The notes: a model not told the origin generated them from the sequence alone. A stretch of DNA of 64,000 bases from Montifringilla adamsi (GCA_017590115.1 JAGGNK010003335.1:11098286-11162285); one strand, 5' to 3'. Counted from the first letter of the stretch, positions 11,052 to 22,322 are shown. Numbers and translations: made by a program.

Positions 11052-14000
11052 CTGATTTCAATGAAAATACAACTAAGTGTGTATTAAATTACTAATGCTA
11101 CCAAGATTGGCCATGTGACCTCTTTGTCACACAGCTCTGAGATTGCTTCTGCCCTCTGATGGCACAGACTCTGTGGAAGGTGGCAGATAGAACCCACAGT
11201 GAACACAATTGTGCCCTTCTGGCACTTCCTCTTTTTTTTTCCAACAAGGAAGCAAGAATTTGAAGCAGATAATAAATACAATCATAACTTTCTTTAGGAA
11301 ATGGAAAGTTCCACCAATGCCAGTTTTGGTTTCTGTCTCTGGAAAAGGCTGATAAAGATTTTAATTTAAAGTGTAGCTTTTATTTGTTTTATTATTAGGA
11401 TGTGAATAATGCTTCAGTAGTGCAGTCACGTTCAGCTGCTGAGCAGAGGAACAGCCAACATTTTGCAAACTGTTTAATGTCCCAGCAATGACAAAGGCAG
11501 CCATGCATCCAGTCCTTAGTGTATGATATAAACATTTTCCTCTGCATGATTCTCCTCTTCCAGGGCACTGTGGCTTCCCACACCTCGTGGCCTCCGAAAT
11601 GCAACAAAGCTGCACAAAAGAGTAAAAATAATGTTAAACCAAAAACAGACAATAAAACCACAGAAGACCACATCAGCCAGATCACTAGAACATGTAAAAT
11701 ATGCTTAAACATGTGATCATGACTGATAATGAATCATCTTTCCACTTATGAGACAATTCACACCTGAGGTTAGTAAGCTCCCTAATGTTGTGAACTGACA
11801 GTGACACTTATTTTTGCTCAATAAGTAACAAAAAGTAGGAGTTATTAGTTTCTTTTTATAATATTTTCTATTAAATTGAAGTTAAAAAAGAAAGCCAAAG
11901 TATGTGGTGGAATGGTCAGCCATTTCTACAACCTCAATTGTCCTATTAGCAAAAGCAGGAACAGAAAACTTACCCTGCAGAACCACCCATCTTCTTCGTG
12001 TTGTAAAAATACTCTAAGGACCATTCAGAATGAAAAGAAAGAAAGAACAAAAATAATTAATTTTGTTTAAACCATTAGAAGCAAGCAAAGTAGTAGGTTC
12101 AAAGATAAACTCAAGTGTAAGAAACAAAATAAAGGAACTTCAAAAATGTTTTCAGGATAGGAAATTCCCTTTGTCAGCAGCCACAGGACAGGGACCTCCA
12201 GGGACCTCAGCTCCCTGCCCTGAAGTGGGAGATGTGGCATCAGCCCCAGCTGTGGCTGGACAAACCTGAACAATCCTTGAGTAACTGCCTGTGAAAAGTA
12301 CTCACGTTTAGTGAGGAGCAGAGCCAAAATCAGGATGAGCAGAAGTGCTGCACATAAGCCAAGCCCAATGTAGAGCCCACGCTCTGGGTGCTGCTGACTG
12401 GGGAGTGACACAGACGTGTTCTGTCAAACACAAGCCAAGGAGCATTAGAGGAACAGACAGCAAGAAGCTCATGCAACACCCAAAGGCCTTCTGTGTGTTT
12501 TTCAACTGTGCAGGAAAGGCACACCTGAGACCAAAACCTAATTTGAGAAACAGGCCCAGTTTCAAGCAGAATCTCTGCAACAATTGTGTGAACCGTGCTG
12601 TTAAACAGTCTTTGAGGTTTTCAGAAGACCTGAAGTTATGACAAATCCCATTTATTCAGGTTTCATAATATTTGGTGATTTTTTTTTAATGAGTAAGATG
12701 TCTCATGATGTCACACACTCCCACGTGTGCTGCAGGACTCAGCAGGACACACAGAGCTGCCTGTTTGACCCCCTCTGCAGGGGGAGTGCAGCGCACCCCT
12801 GTGCTCTCAGGTGGCCCAAGCTCCACTCCGGCCATACCTGCAGGTTTGCAGTCACATCCAGGCAGTCTGAGGGGCCTGAGCAGGGAGCAGAGGCCTGAAA
12901 AGAAACACAGATGTCGCTAAAGGTCTTCCCCCTCAAGAAGGAAGTACTTTATGCATGATAAGCAGGGTTCTTCCCCCCACCCCCCCAGTAACGAGCACAT
13001 AAGCATTCTTTATAACCACTAAACACGCAGACTACAAAACAATATTCTGTTGCAATCAGACAAAAGCAGTGGAAGTGACCTGTAGGGATGACCCAGTAAC
13101 CTCTCAAGTCCACCCACTCTGTCTAGGTGTGCTACAGCAAGGTTGATGCTTACAGTCTGAGGAGCTTCTGAGGCAGAATCTGATGGCCAGGTCCTTGTGA
13201 CACTGAAGGAGGAGTCACTGGTGCTGCCAGGACCTGAGCAAAGGCAAGACAAACACATCACTTGCACACAGAACTGCTCTGCCTCTACAGAGAAGAATTT
13301 GTACTGACTTTGGACTCTGAACTTCTGTGTGTATCAGCAGTCTGGGCTCTGCATATCATGAGGTTGGTGCCTTTAGAGGGCAGCACAAAACTCTGAATAT
13401 TGAAGTTTCTGCTGTCCTTTTCAGAGCTTTGAACTCCTTCTTAGAAATACTTGGCTCCCACTGTCATCTCAGCGCTGGGAAGGAGTTACCAGTCGGTGCT
13501 AGAGCCAAGAAACAGTGGCCATAGGGTCATAAAACAGCTTGGGTTAAAAGGGATTTAAAGCCCATATCATCCCCTGCTATGGGCAGGGACACCTTCCACT
13601 AGACCAGGTTTCTCAATGCCCCATCCAACCTGGCCTTGAAGCAAAAAATTATGCACAAAGCAAACTTAGGTTATCAGCTGAAAACTGACGAAGATTAGCT
13701 CAGGGCCTTGAAGCAGCGCATGATGCAGAGTCACAGAAAGCAGGTGATACTTTTAAAGCTCCAGGCAGCTATAAAGTAAACAGACTGAAAAAAATGTGAT
13801 ATATTTGCATAAGGACCTGCAGCACATTTTGAGGTAATTTCCCAGAGTACAGCTGTTTGCAACATTTAAAATTAAGAGCTACAAATTTCTCTCTCATCTA
13901 TCATCAGTCCCAGTTTTTCCATGTGTTGTCAGATGACACAAAAAACTCCTGAACACAAAATCTCCGGTTCCCTCTGTGCCAACCCCAGCTGGTTGCTTTT

Positions 14001-17000
14001 ATGTTTTAAATTGTTACCCTTATCCCAGAAGCTTTATTTTGAAGAGGACAGGATCATCAGCTTCCACTGCAGATTCTAGAGTATTTCTAAATCAGAAGCA
14101 CGTGGCCACCTGCCTTTTCCCATCTCCCTCAGTGTGCCCATGCACACACTACCTTGTATTCTGAAAACTTCAAACACTGTTCCACCACCAGCTAAGGAAG
14201 AGGTCACAGGGATAAGAAAATCCCTGAGTTCTAAGATTGGAATCAGTGTTATTTGCAACTAGAATAGAATCTGTCTGAGAAAGTTTTCACTTCTTCTTCC
14301 AAAAAGGAAATGCAACTGTTGTAACACTAATTTGGAGCTGCTTAGCTGGAAACATACAAGATAGAGGGAGAAATACAAATGGCATCCCTGATTCTTTTTT
14401 TTTTTTTTTTCAGAATCTAGAAAATAAGCTATTGCTACACCACGAGGTTTCTCTTGTGTAGTGGAAATTAAAGTTGTCTTTTTCAGACTGGAAAGATGCA
14501 GCTGAGCGGCTTCATGATAGAAGTTTATCCTTTTGTGAAGGGAATGGAGAAAACAAATGAGGAATAGCTGAGCACTGTCTCTTCCCCTGCAACAAGGAAC
14601 CTCACATTATTAAATGTGCACAGAGGCTGTGGGCAGCCTCAGGGACACACATTACACCAGGGTGGAAGAATAATTTGGCACTGTGTCACAAAATTAATGA
14701 CATTTTTCTACCATTCTCCTTAATTGTCTGCTGCTGACTGCTATAGGAGGCAGGACAATTTAATGTTCTCAAATTGATGTTCTTTTGAGCTACTCCAATA
14801 AAACAGTTCTGATTAAATAGTGGGTACACCCAACTCCTACAAGTTGTGGTTTACCATTCATGGGATGCATTTCCAGAAGAAATGAGGTGAGATTTTATGC
14901 CACAAAAAATCCCAACAAACCAAAACAACAGTCAAATAAAAGCAAACCTTGCAGCACCACTAAAACATCTACTTAAGCATCACACCTGGAAACAGCTTCC
15001 TCCCAAATATACAAGTTCCTTGTGTTATACTCTCTATAATACCAAGCAGAATTTAAATCCAAGTTCTGATCTTTTGTAATGTTTAATAAATTTTAGCCAA
15101 GACACTTCCACCATTTATCATCAGTTTTTTTCTTTCCTAAGATTCCCCATTTGCAATATGGCTTGTATATGCTATTGACACTTGGATAAAAATTACCTGA
15201 GGTCTGTTCAGAGGTGTAAGTGTGAGGACTTGCAGTAGAGATTCTTGCTGATGTTAAAATATAAAACAAAATAAACACATAATTAACCTTATTGGGCATT
15301 TGCATATTGAGAAAGAGACACTGTTTTTATAGTAAAAATTTGCTAGCAAAGCACAAGTACATTTGTCAGCCACTTGTTCTATATAGTATCACAAGCAAGG
15401 GAAAAACTAAAAATCAAAGGAAGAATGGATAAAAAGCTTCTCAATTGTGCATCCCTGGGCTTTAATCTAGAATGAAGCAAGGAAAATCAAACACAGCTTT
15501 CAATGACAAAGGTGCAGCAACAAAGCTTTGGATGAATACTTTATGCTGCCCTTCCTTTTAAATTCTTTGGTGTCTCTAAGAATGCTCCGTGAAAGCAGCA
15601 TGTCCTTTTCTAACTGCAGTGACTGCAGTGGGATAACAACATCGCCAAAAGCAGCTTAATTGAGGTAGCACTAACAGCAGATGTGCAAGGTCCCCAAGAT
15701 CAGTCTTATGGATGATTGCAGAAGTCATTTCCACCACCAGCTTTGAAGTCCAGACCCAGCAGCAGATCCACCACAATGGCACTCACAAGAGCACTCCTCT
15801 GCACTCACCTTTCCTCACCACAACCTGGAGGTTAGTCAGTTGATCATTGAAGAGCCCTGGGATCTCCACACGGCAGCAGTAGGTCCCAGAGTCTGCTTCC
15901 CTGGCGTCCACGATTGTCAGGGACACGTCCCCCTTCTGCAGGTCCCCTTTCAGCTGGTACCTGCTGCTGTGCTGCTCTGTCACCCTCCAGCCATCTGTCC
16001 AGATAATGGGCTGGGAACACTTTGAACTGGGGCACCTCTCCCGACCCCAGCACATGGATGTGATGCTGCCTCTGTTCCAGACACTGTAGTGGCAGGGCAC
16101 AGTGATGTTCTGACCCACCTCTCCTATCACAACAAATCCTGATACTGTGGGGCCTGGGGACAAAAAGACAAACAGTTACAGAGCACAGGGCAAGTGGAAG
16201 CTTCTTGTGCATCTTGCTTGTCCTGAAAGCTCCCAACTCAAAGAAGACCAGGCTTTCCTGGATCAGATTTTGCACAAATAGATCTGTCCTGTCAGGATTG
16301 ATGCAGTGATAATGATCAGGCCAGTGACACGTTCAGAGAAATAACATTTTCTGCAGCCTCTGCACATAGGCAATGCAGTGGAGAGACTCTGTGGCTTCTC
16401 TTGAGCCAGGTGCAGTCTCTTGGCTCTTTTCCTTTGTGCACATTTAATCCAAGCCACACACACAAAGGAACAGTAAGTAATTGACTTTTCTCAAAACCAC
16501 TGTGGGAAACTCTTCCCTTTCAATGAACTAAACTCCAGGTTTCATCTGAATGATCACCGCTGAATGACTTTCCTTTTCTCTTGCCTTAAGGCAGGTTTTG
16601 CCCATTCTTAGCAGAAGAAATGTTACAGGGCTTTTCTGAGGAATATTATATACAGTCACTTTTTGTTTTCCACTACCTTATTCTCTCTTCTAAGTCTTAC
16701 ATAGTTTCTAACTTGTTTGCTTCCCCATAATTTGTCACGCTTCCAGGAGCCTGTGTCACACTACTCCGGTCAAGACAGTGAGCCCTAATACCCAGTAGAC
16801 CATCCACGACAGCAAAAAAATACACTAGAAATAAGTTTTGGAAACCAGCTTATCTTCTTTAATATGAAAAGGAAGCTCAAAATGTAACTCATCATAAAAG
16901 GCTTTATAAAGAACTAAAAGAAATATGTGTAACATCCCTTTTCTTTCTACTGAATTTATCTTACCACCAAGTTTTTAATGTCTATCTGTCTTTATTATTA

Positions 17001-17684
17001 CCACTTTCCAACATGTTGTTTTCATTGCTGTTGCCCTTAACAACCTAAGTCTGTTCCCTCAAGATTTAAAAAAAAAAGGAAAAATTATCAATTTGTGCCA
17101 ATATTTCATATGGCTAAAAACCACCAGAAGCCACAGTTGATCTTTACCCTGTCTACCTAAGCATTCATCTTCACAAAGCCTGCCAAAATGAAATGTCCTT
17201 GTTTTACATCTTTTCTAAAACAATTTAAAGGTCTCTGCTCAAATCATCATCTAAAAAAGCCACTAGTAAGATGAGCAGCCAGCCCAAGAAGCAGAATCTT
17301 TAAAACCACCATACCCTCAGCATGTTCTGTTTCACAAAGGAAAGAAGGCCATTAGAACTCTATTGAGCCACTGTGAAGAAGTTTTATTTTAACACAGAGA
17401 ACTGCAGCCTCTGTGACGTCATCTTTAAAACCACCATACCCTCAGCATGTTTCTGTTTCACAAAGGAAAGGCCATTAGAACTCTATTGAGCCACTGTGAA
17501 GAAGTTTTATTTTAACACAGAGAACTGCAGCCTCTGTGACGTGGCCACTCTTCCTTCTGCAAGACAAAATTCTCTTTGCCACCTTCAGAATCCCTGGTGT
17601 GTGTTACCTCCACCCAGTTGTTTCTGCCCCCTTACCTGTGAGCAGCACCAGGAGAGCCCAGTTCAGGCAGACGTGAGACAACAT
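10615..17684 (-). CDS. TIM-family receptor B (HAVCR/TIMD4-like), complete model
   Basis: The second TIM receptor lies next to MED7. Exons in transcript order are 17636-17684 (signal), 15809-16153 (IgV), 15197-15247, 13154-13233 and 12838-12894 (stalk), 12306-12420 (membrane) and 10615-11051 (tail and stop). Phases match at every join and the lengths total 1134 bp, giving 377 residues. The IgV domain (17-131) has C37, C51, C57, C62, C109 and C110, an NIT glycosylation site at 32-34, and LFND at 117-120. The membrane helix is about residues 210-230. The tail carries Tyr245 (YINV) and Tyr271 (VYSI). AATAAA signals follow the stop within about 150 bp. The IgV resembles TIM-4 (TDGxRVT, GDVSLTI), while the position beside MED7 is that of mammalian HAVCR2, so I assign no symbol. 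The tail exon is the least certain part. Confidence 0.85.
12306..12420 (-). CDS. TIM receptor B exon 6: transmembrane segment
   Basis: 115 bp, phase 0 to 1, acceptor TTTGACAG and donor AAAC|GTGAGT. After a short polar stretch (QQHPERG) it encodes a helix of about 21 hydrophobic residues (LYIGLGLCAALLLILILALL) ending in a basic stop-transfer K-R. Confidence 0.85.
12838..12894 (-). CDS. TIM receptor B exon 5: membrane-proximal stalk
   Basis: 57 bp (19 codons, phase 0-0), acceptor TTCTTTTCAG and donor CAG|GTATGG. Encodes ASAPCSGPSDCLDVTANLQ, with two cysteines that could pair just outside the membrane. Confidence 0.7.
13154..13233 (-). CDS. TIM receptor B exon 4: stalk
   Basis: 80 bp, phase 1 to 0, acceptor TTTGCTCAG|GT and donor ACT|GTAAGC. 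Encodes Ser/Thr/Pro-rich sequence (GPGSTSDSSFSVTRTWPSDS and on). Confidence 0.75.
13525..13650 (-). mobile_element. CR1 LINE fragment in TIM B intron
   Basis: Contains the CR1 complement signature TGCTATGGGCAGGGACACCT, CCACTAGACCAGGTT and CCCCATCCAACCTGGCCTTG in order. It is in the same orientation as the gene. Confidence 0.85.
15197..15247 (-). CDS. TIM receptor B exon 3: stalk
   Basis: This 51-bp exon (17 codons, phase 1-1) encodes a Ser/Thr-rich stalk piece (…ISTASPHTYTSEQTS). Acceptor is GATGTTAACATCAG-like and the donor is TCAG|GTAATT. Small phase 1 stalk exons are usual in TIM genes. Confidence 0.75.
15809..16153 (-). CDS. TIM receptor B exon 2: IgV domain
   Basis: The 345-bp exon has acceptor TCCCCAG and donor AAAG|GTGAGT and is phase 1-1. 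It encodes a full TIM V domain with MCWGRERCPSSKC, GDVSLTI and YCCRVEIPGLFND. Cysteine spacing is identical to gene A. Confidence 0.95.
17296..17542. repeat. Direct tandem duplication of about 125 bp
   Basis: The segment starting ATCTTTAAAACCACCATACC at 17296 is repeated from 17421 to 17542. The copies differ by a few small indels and are otherwise nearly identical, so the duplication is recent. It lies in TIM B intron 1, ending about 95 bp from the exon 1 donor. Confidence 0.95.
17636..17684 (-). CDS. TIM receptor B exon 1: signal peptide
   Basis: The ATG at 17684-17682 starts MLSHVCLNWALLVLLT followed by a split Gly codon and the donor G|GTAAGG. It is 49 bp, phase 1, a typical secretory leader. 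Confidence 0.88.
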
Positions 17685-19300
17685 TCTGGCTGAAGGTGAC
17701 AAACAACGCTCCTGGTCACACTTCTCATTCAAGAAATTTCTTCTTTGTGAACTTCTGTGTTTCCTTCTTAGCACATCATCTCCAGACAGAGCTGTGTGTG
17801 CCTCTCAGTCCACTCTGGGCTGTTTTGCCCGAGGTTGTGCTGTGTGCTGCAGCACAGCTGCTGGGGCAGGGTACAAGTGCAATGAGCTCCTGCTGGCGGG
17901 GCTTTGACTGAGAGGTGACAACACTTCACAACAACCACGCGAAACTGCTTCTCGTTTTTTCCAGATATGTTTGATGACTGTAAGTGAAACTTGACAGCAG
18001 CACTGAGCTGACATGACTGTCAGCAATCCACTGCCCCAGACTGCTTCCCACACCTGCTTTTGCCACAGCAGACAGGTTTTGGATAAAAGATTACATAATA
18101 CATAGCAGACTGTGGGAAGTGGAAAGGGCTTGGCCAAGTAACAGATTTGCAGGATGAACTATTCAAGCTTTTCATCATAAGTTTCTAGTTCTAATGCTTA
18201 GAAGCAACTCAGAGCATCTTCTGGCAAATTTTCTTTGGCAGCAATAATTTGGTGGTTTTGGAAAACTGTTACACAATTGAGCCTAATGGAGTGACAGTCT
18301 TTTTTCATATTTAAAAATGCCACGTGCATGTGTGTAAACATCCAGGAGAGAGGAGACTTGAAAAATGTGGAAACTGAATCAAGGCTCACTCTGACAAAAT
18401 GCTGAAATACAGCTTTTGAAAAATGCTGCTCCCTGGCCACTCTCCCTGTGCCTGGATCACCACACTCTCCTCAAGGATATCTTGTCTTTTTGTATTGTAT
18501 GGGCTAAAACTGCACCTGTGATCAAGGGCCAAGAAATGTCCTTTGCTGAAGCAGCTAAACTACTTCACAGTGTTTTATACAGGTGAATTTATGTACTAAG
18601 GAGTTATTTACAAGTGGAAGATGCTAAAATTGAAACCTTGCCTTGCATGACTACCTTATGGGAGAACAGAGGCACCAAACTGACAGGTGTTTTAAGTGAA
18701 AATCAGGAAAACCAAGGGATTAATGTAGCTGAGAAACAAACTGGCAACACACTTGTAAGAAAGAAGTGATACAAAGAGGGATGAAGGGAGATTTCTGCAT
18801 GCAGTAGCTGGAAGCAGAACTCCTTAAGAAAAGGCTTCCTCTCAGCTCCTGTGGTTTCTGAGGAAACTGCAGACAGCTGCTAGAGGAACAATTCTGATAA
18901 TTACCAGCAAGATCCTGCAACTGCAAAAATAGGAAAGGCAGGGCAGGCTGGCTCTGCCAGGATCCCAGGAAAGCCATTCTGGTCACACAATAAAAGGATG
19001 TGAGAGCTACAGGACAACAGTTAACCCATTTGCTTTAGATTTCACCTCAAACACAGACCATAAGGAATGCCTTGATGTAATCTGAGCTTCTGTCTGCCTG
19101 TTTTCCAAGTTCCTGTGTGTTGTTTGTGCAAGAAAAAAACACCATTTCTGTAGGAATTTCTTCTTGACTCAGCATACAGAATTATAGAATGGCATACCCA
19201 AAACAAGCAGCAAGCGACAAACGAAAGTACAACAGGAAAATCCAACTTTAATCTGTGCCTACCACCTCACTTACAAAAATTAGATACACTTAACAAAAAT
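17685..19300. other. Intergenic region, TIM B promoter side to MED7 3' end
   Basis: Holds the unmapped promoter and 5' UTR of TIM B (transcribed leftwards) and the downstream flank of MED7. No exon or repeat is recognised. Confidence 0.5.
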
Positions 19301-19308
19301 TAGACTTT

Positions 19309-19314
19309 TTTATT
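19309..19314 (-). terminator. MED7: Candidate MED7 poly(A) signal
   Basis: AATAAA on the minus strand about 180 bp past the MED7 stop. It lies in an A/T-rich stretch, so chance occurrence is possible. Confidence 0.45.
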
Positions 19315-19492
19315 TTTACCAAAAAAACCACAAAACTTTAAACATTTTCATCTGCCCAGTCACTCACAACCTCCAAGAGGTGCACAACGAATGCTTTATC
19401 AGCTTGTACAACAGCAAAACAAAACACAAGGTGTATCCTCAGAACCCCTTCTGTCCCTCACTGTGGTGCATTAACAAAACCAGCTGTTTGCT

Positions 19493-20185
19493 TCACGTCA
19501 TTTCATCGATAATGCTGCACATCGCTGCATCTTTGTCCAAAACCTGATCCCTCTTGCCACCAGAACGCTCCCTCTGCTTTTCGCTCTGCCCAGCGCAGCT
19601 GCTGCCATCATCAGCATCCATGGGCTCCACGCTGACCCTGAGTCCCCCCTCTGTGTGAGGCAGATCATCGGGCAGGGAAGCCAGGCAGTTCTGGATCATC
19701 TCCACCACTCGCTCCAGGTGCTTCTGGAAGCGCTCGGCCGTCTCCAGGCGCTGCCGCTTCTGCACCTCCATCATCACCCTCAGCGTCTCCCGGGCCTGGT
19801 GAGGCCGGTACTCGTTTATAAGGTGGTGCACGTGCACAAAAAGCAGTTTCAAGTCTTCTAATTTCTCCTCTCGCTTTATACTCCCTGGACTCCTTATCAA
19901 GATGTCCAAGAGGTCCAGGAAGTTGACCAGGATGGACATATTAAGTTTCCTTAACTCCTTCTTGTGATCAAACTGCATGGGATGCAGCCGTTCAATACCC
20001 TGGCTCTCCAGGGGCCGAATGATCAGATCATCACACTGGAACTGGTTCCCAAACATCATGTAGCTGTCCTTCACAGGTGGAGGTGGCTTTGGAGCCAGCC
20101 CTTTACGGATATTTTCATCAGTGTATTCTTTGATATACTGCATTGGAGGAGGAGGAAGGGCACTCACTTGCTGAGGTTCACCCAT
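19493..20185 (-). CDS. MED7: Mediator complex subunit 7
   Basis: MED7 is a middle-module subunit of Mediator, which bridges transcription activators and RNA polymerase II in the nucleus; it pairs with MED21 and MED31. The uninterrupted 230-residue frame has the MED7 N-terminus ([19 protein letters not shown]), the [10 protein letters not shown] and GIERLHP blocks, and a long helical region ([36 protein letters not shown]) that forms the coiled-coil heterodimer. Human MED7 is 233 residues, so this is full length. The whole CDS is in one exon, as in other vertebrates. An acceptor (TTCCCTAG|GAATCTC) 18 bp upstream of the ATG shows the 5' UTR is spliced to a noncoding first exon. The Ser/Gly/Lys-rich stretch near residues 190-215 is the variable C-terminal part. 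Confidence 0.98.
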   Translation of the reverse strand: MGEPQQVSALPPPPMQYIKEYTDENIRKGLAPKPPPPVKDSYMMFGNQFQCDDLIIRPLESQGIERLHPMQFDHKKELRKLNMSILVNFLDLLDILIRSPGSIKREEKLEDLKLLFVHVHHLINEYRPHQARETLRVMMEVQKRQRLETAERFQKHLERVVEMIQNCLASLPDDLPHTEGGLRVSVEPMDADDGSSCAGQSEKQRERSGGKRDQVLDKDAAMCSIIDEMT

Positions 20186-20514
20186 TTTTGCCAGATGAGA
20201 TTCCTAGGGAATGACCCAAGAAACAAATGTTAATTTGTGTCACAAGGTCATAATGTAAATGTAAACAAAGACAAAATATGGGAGATGGCTGTGAGAAAAT
20301 GAGCCAGAAGAGATAAATCTGTGTACAGAATACAGGAAACTCCAGACAAATCCACATTACCTTTTCACTACGGTTTACTTATAGCAAAATTAACTGTACT
20401 AGAAGCACGTAGAACACTTATGTCCCTAAATATGAAAGACCAACCTGTAAACTGGGCAGCCAAAGGGAGAGGGGTGACCCCCTTCCCTAGGTGAGAGCTG
20501 GTGGGCAAACCCCC

Positions 20515-20885
20515 CAGAATCACAGAATATCCCCAGCCAGAAGGGATACACAAGGATCTGCACAGGACATCCCAATAATCCCCCCACCGTGCCTGAGAGC
20601 ACGTCCCAAACGGTTCTTGAACTCTTTCAGGCCTGGAACTGTGACCAAGGAGAGCCTGGGGAACCTGTGCCCGATTACATTCTGAAGAAAGAACCTTTTC
20701 CTAATATCCACGTAACCCTCCCCTGGCACAGCTCCAGCAGTTCCCTCGGTCACAGAGGGCAGAGGTAGGCGCTGCCCCTCGCGGGGAAGCTGCAGCCCGC
20801 CGTTGGATCCCCCCTCACTCTGCCCTTCTCCAGGCTGACCAGACCAAGCGCCCTCAGCCGCTGCTCGTGCGGCCTCCCCTCTTCA
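20515..20885 (-). mobile_element. CR1 LINE fragment in MED7 5' intron
   Basis: Runs in CR1 complement order: AATCACAGAATA start, the GAACCTTTTCCTAATATCCA block, CTCCCCTGGCACAGCTCCAG, then CCAGGCTGACCAGACCAAGC. It ends at the CpG island, between the noncoding exon and the coding exon. Confidence 0.85.
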
Positions 20886-21071
20886 CCCGCGCCCTCAAGA
20901 GAAACCAGGCAGGGCCCACACCCGCCGCCCTGCGCCGAGCCGGGCTCTGGGGAGGCCCAAACCCCGCGGCGGGGCTCGCCAGGCCAGTGCTGAAGAGACA
21001 AGAGCCGAAACCGCATCCCGGCGGAGAACACGGACCCCTCAGAGGCCTCAGCGGCCCTCAGCGGCCCTCAC

Positions 21072-21200
21072 CTGCCCACTTCTCCCGCCGCGCTCCTCAA
21101 CGCCGCCGCAGCCGCTTCCGCCCGGCCGCCCTCTGCTATCGCTTCCCATTGGTTGGCGGCGTCGTGGTGCCTCACTCTGATTGGCTGTCGAGCAGAGCAG
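21072..21200 (-). promoter_or_regulatory. MED7: MED7 promoter and noncoding exon 1
   Basis: On the minus strand a donor GGGCAG|GTGAGG ends a noncoding exon at 21072, which pairs with the acceptor at 20204-20205 ahead of the start codon. Upstream are two CCAAT boxes (ATTGG on the plus strand near 21148 and 21180), an ETS-like CGGAAG and no TATA box, all in a CpG-rich stretch. This is a standard housekeeping promoter. The start site itself is not resolved. Confidence 0.65.
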
Positions 21201-21333
21201 TCAGACACTCCTCCACTCAGCTCGCTCGGGGGCGGGGCCACGCGCGGGGCGTGGCTCCCGTCATGGCGGGGTTGGGGCTGCTCTGTCCTGTAGCCGCGGG
21301 GCGCCCTCAGAGGTCTGTGGACCACTGGGTTAT

Positions 21334-21515
21334 GTGGCCCCTCAGCGTTCTGTGCCCCCTCAGCGTTCTGTACCCCCTCAGCGTTCTGCGACCCCTCAGC
21401 GGTCCGGGACCCCTCAGCGGTCTGTGACCCCTCAGCGTCCTGTGGCCCACTGGTTCTGGGACCCCTCAGGGTTCCGTGGTCCCTCAGCGGTCCGTGGCCC
21501 CTCAGGGTGCGGGGC
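21334..21515. repeat. 18-bp minisatellite in CpG island
   Basis: About ten imperfect copies of an 18-bp unit of the form GTGGCCCCTCAGCGTTCT. Because 18 is a multiple of three, all frames stay open across it and give spurious repeated peptides. Confidence 0.9.
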
Positions 21516-21624
21516 TCCCTCGCCACAAGCCGCTGTGAGGCCGCAGGACCCGTCGGGGCGGGAGGGACCAACCCGGCGTCCCTCGGGGGTGCAGGGACAG
21601 CGAGGATGGTGCTCGTCAGGGAGA

Positions 21625-21705
21625 CACAGCATCACAGAAATCACAGCAATCACAGAAATCACAAAGTCAATTGGGTTGGAAAAGACCTCTGAGGTCCTCC
21701 TGGGA
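21625..21705 (-). mobile_element. CR1 LINE 3'-tail fragment
   Basis: ATCACAGAAATCACAGCAATCACAGAAATC tail repeats (shown split: ATCACAGAAATCACAGC then AATCACAGAAATCAC) followed by TTGGGTTGGAAAAGACCTCT, the complement of a CR1 3' end. Confidence 0.8.
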
Positions 21706-22170
21706 AGTGTTTGCAGCAGAATACGCTAAATCTGACCATAACTGTGACAAACAGTTGGGCTCCGTTGCTTTTCTTTCAGTTTTCTTCCAGGGGGAGTTGA
21801 AGTTAACGTGGTGGATGTCAGTTTTTCACCGGGTCAGGTGGAGCAGGGCTTGCTGGCATCGCTTCTGCAGGATTTTCCCTCTGAACGGCCAACAGAGAAG
21901 GATTTTTCGACACTTGGTTCTGTGCCGGTTCTGTGCCGTTCTCGCTCCCTCAGCAGATGGCAGCAATGGCCTTGGTGACAGGGACCCATCACCACACACG
22001 CGGTGTCATTTACAGATTCACTCTTCCAGATCGATCATTTACTAAAAAAAAAATTCAATCGAATGATAATTACTTTGGATCCTGTTAATTATTTCTAGGA
22101 ACATGCAAAGAAGATCCAGAATCGTAGGATTTCTTTGATGAGAAAGCCTGAAGTGATGCACAGAATATCT

Positions 22171-22322
22171 GAATATTTATATATTCTAAACTAAGCTACA
22201 CTTTACAATTTACAATGAGTTGAATATTTAAATATTCCAAACGAAACTACACTTTATAATTTACAATGAGTTGAATATTTAAATATTCCAAACTGAACGA
22301 CACTTTACAATTTTCAGTGAGT
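22171..22322. repeat. 51-bp tandem repeat, three copies
   Basis: Three consecutive units starting GAATATTTA(A/T) at 22171, 22222 and 22273, each ending in the TTTACAATGAGTT type. The repeat is AT-rich, in the MED7-ITK interval. Confidence 0.9.

Larger units (their letters stand above)
20880..21600. promoter_or_regulatory. CpG island at MED7
   Basis: High G+C with many CpG dinucleotides, in sharp contrast to the AT-rich flanks. It covers the MED7 promoter and an 18-bp minisatellite upstream of it. Confidence 0.8.

Noticed and set aside
11583..11625. Possible short extra exon in TIM B between membrane and tail exons
   Set aside because: A good acceptor (TTTTGTGCAG) is present, but the only nearby donor would leave phase 0, which does not join to the tail exon at 11051.
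21263..21427. Plus-strand ATG in the MED7 CpG island opening MAGLGLLCPVAAG
   Set aside because: The frame runs into the 18-bp minisatellite and ends; there is no donor or family match. A divergent noncoding transcript is possible but unsupported.
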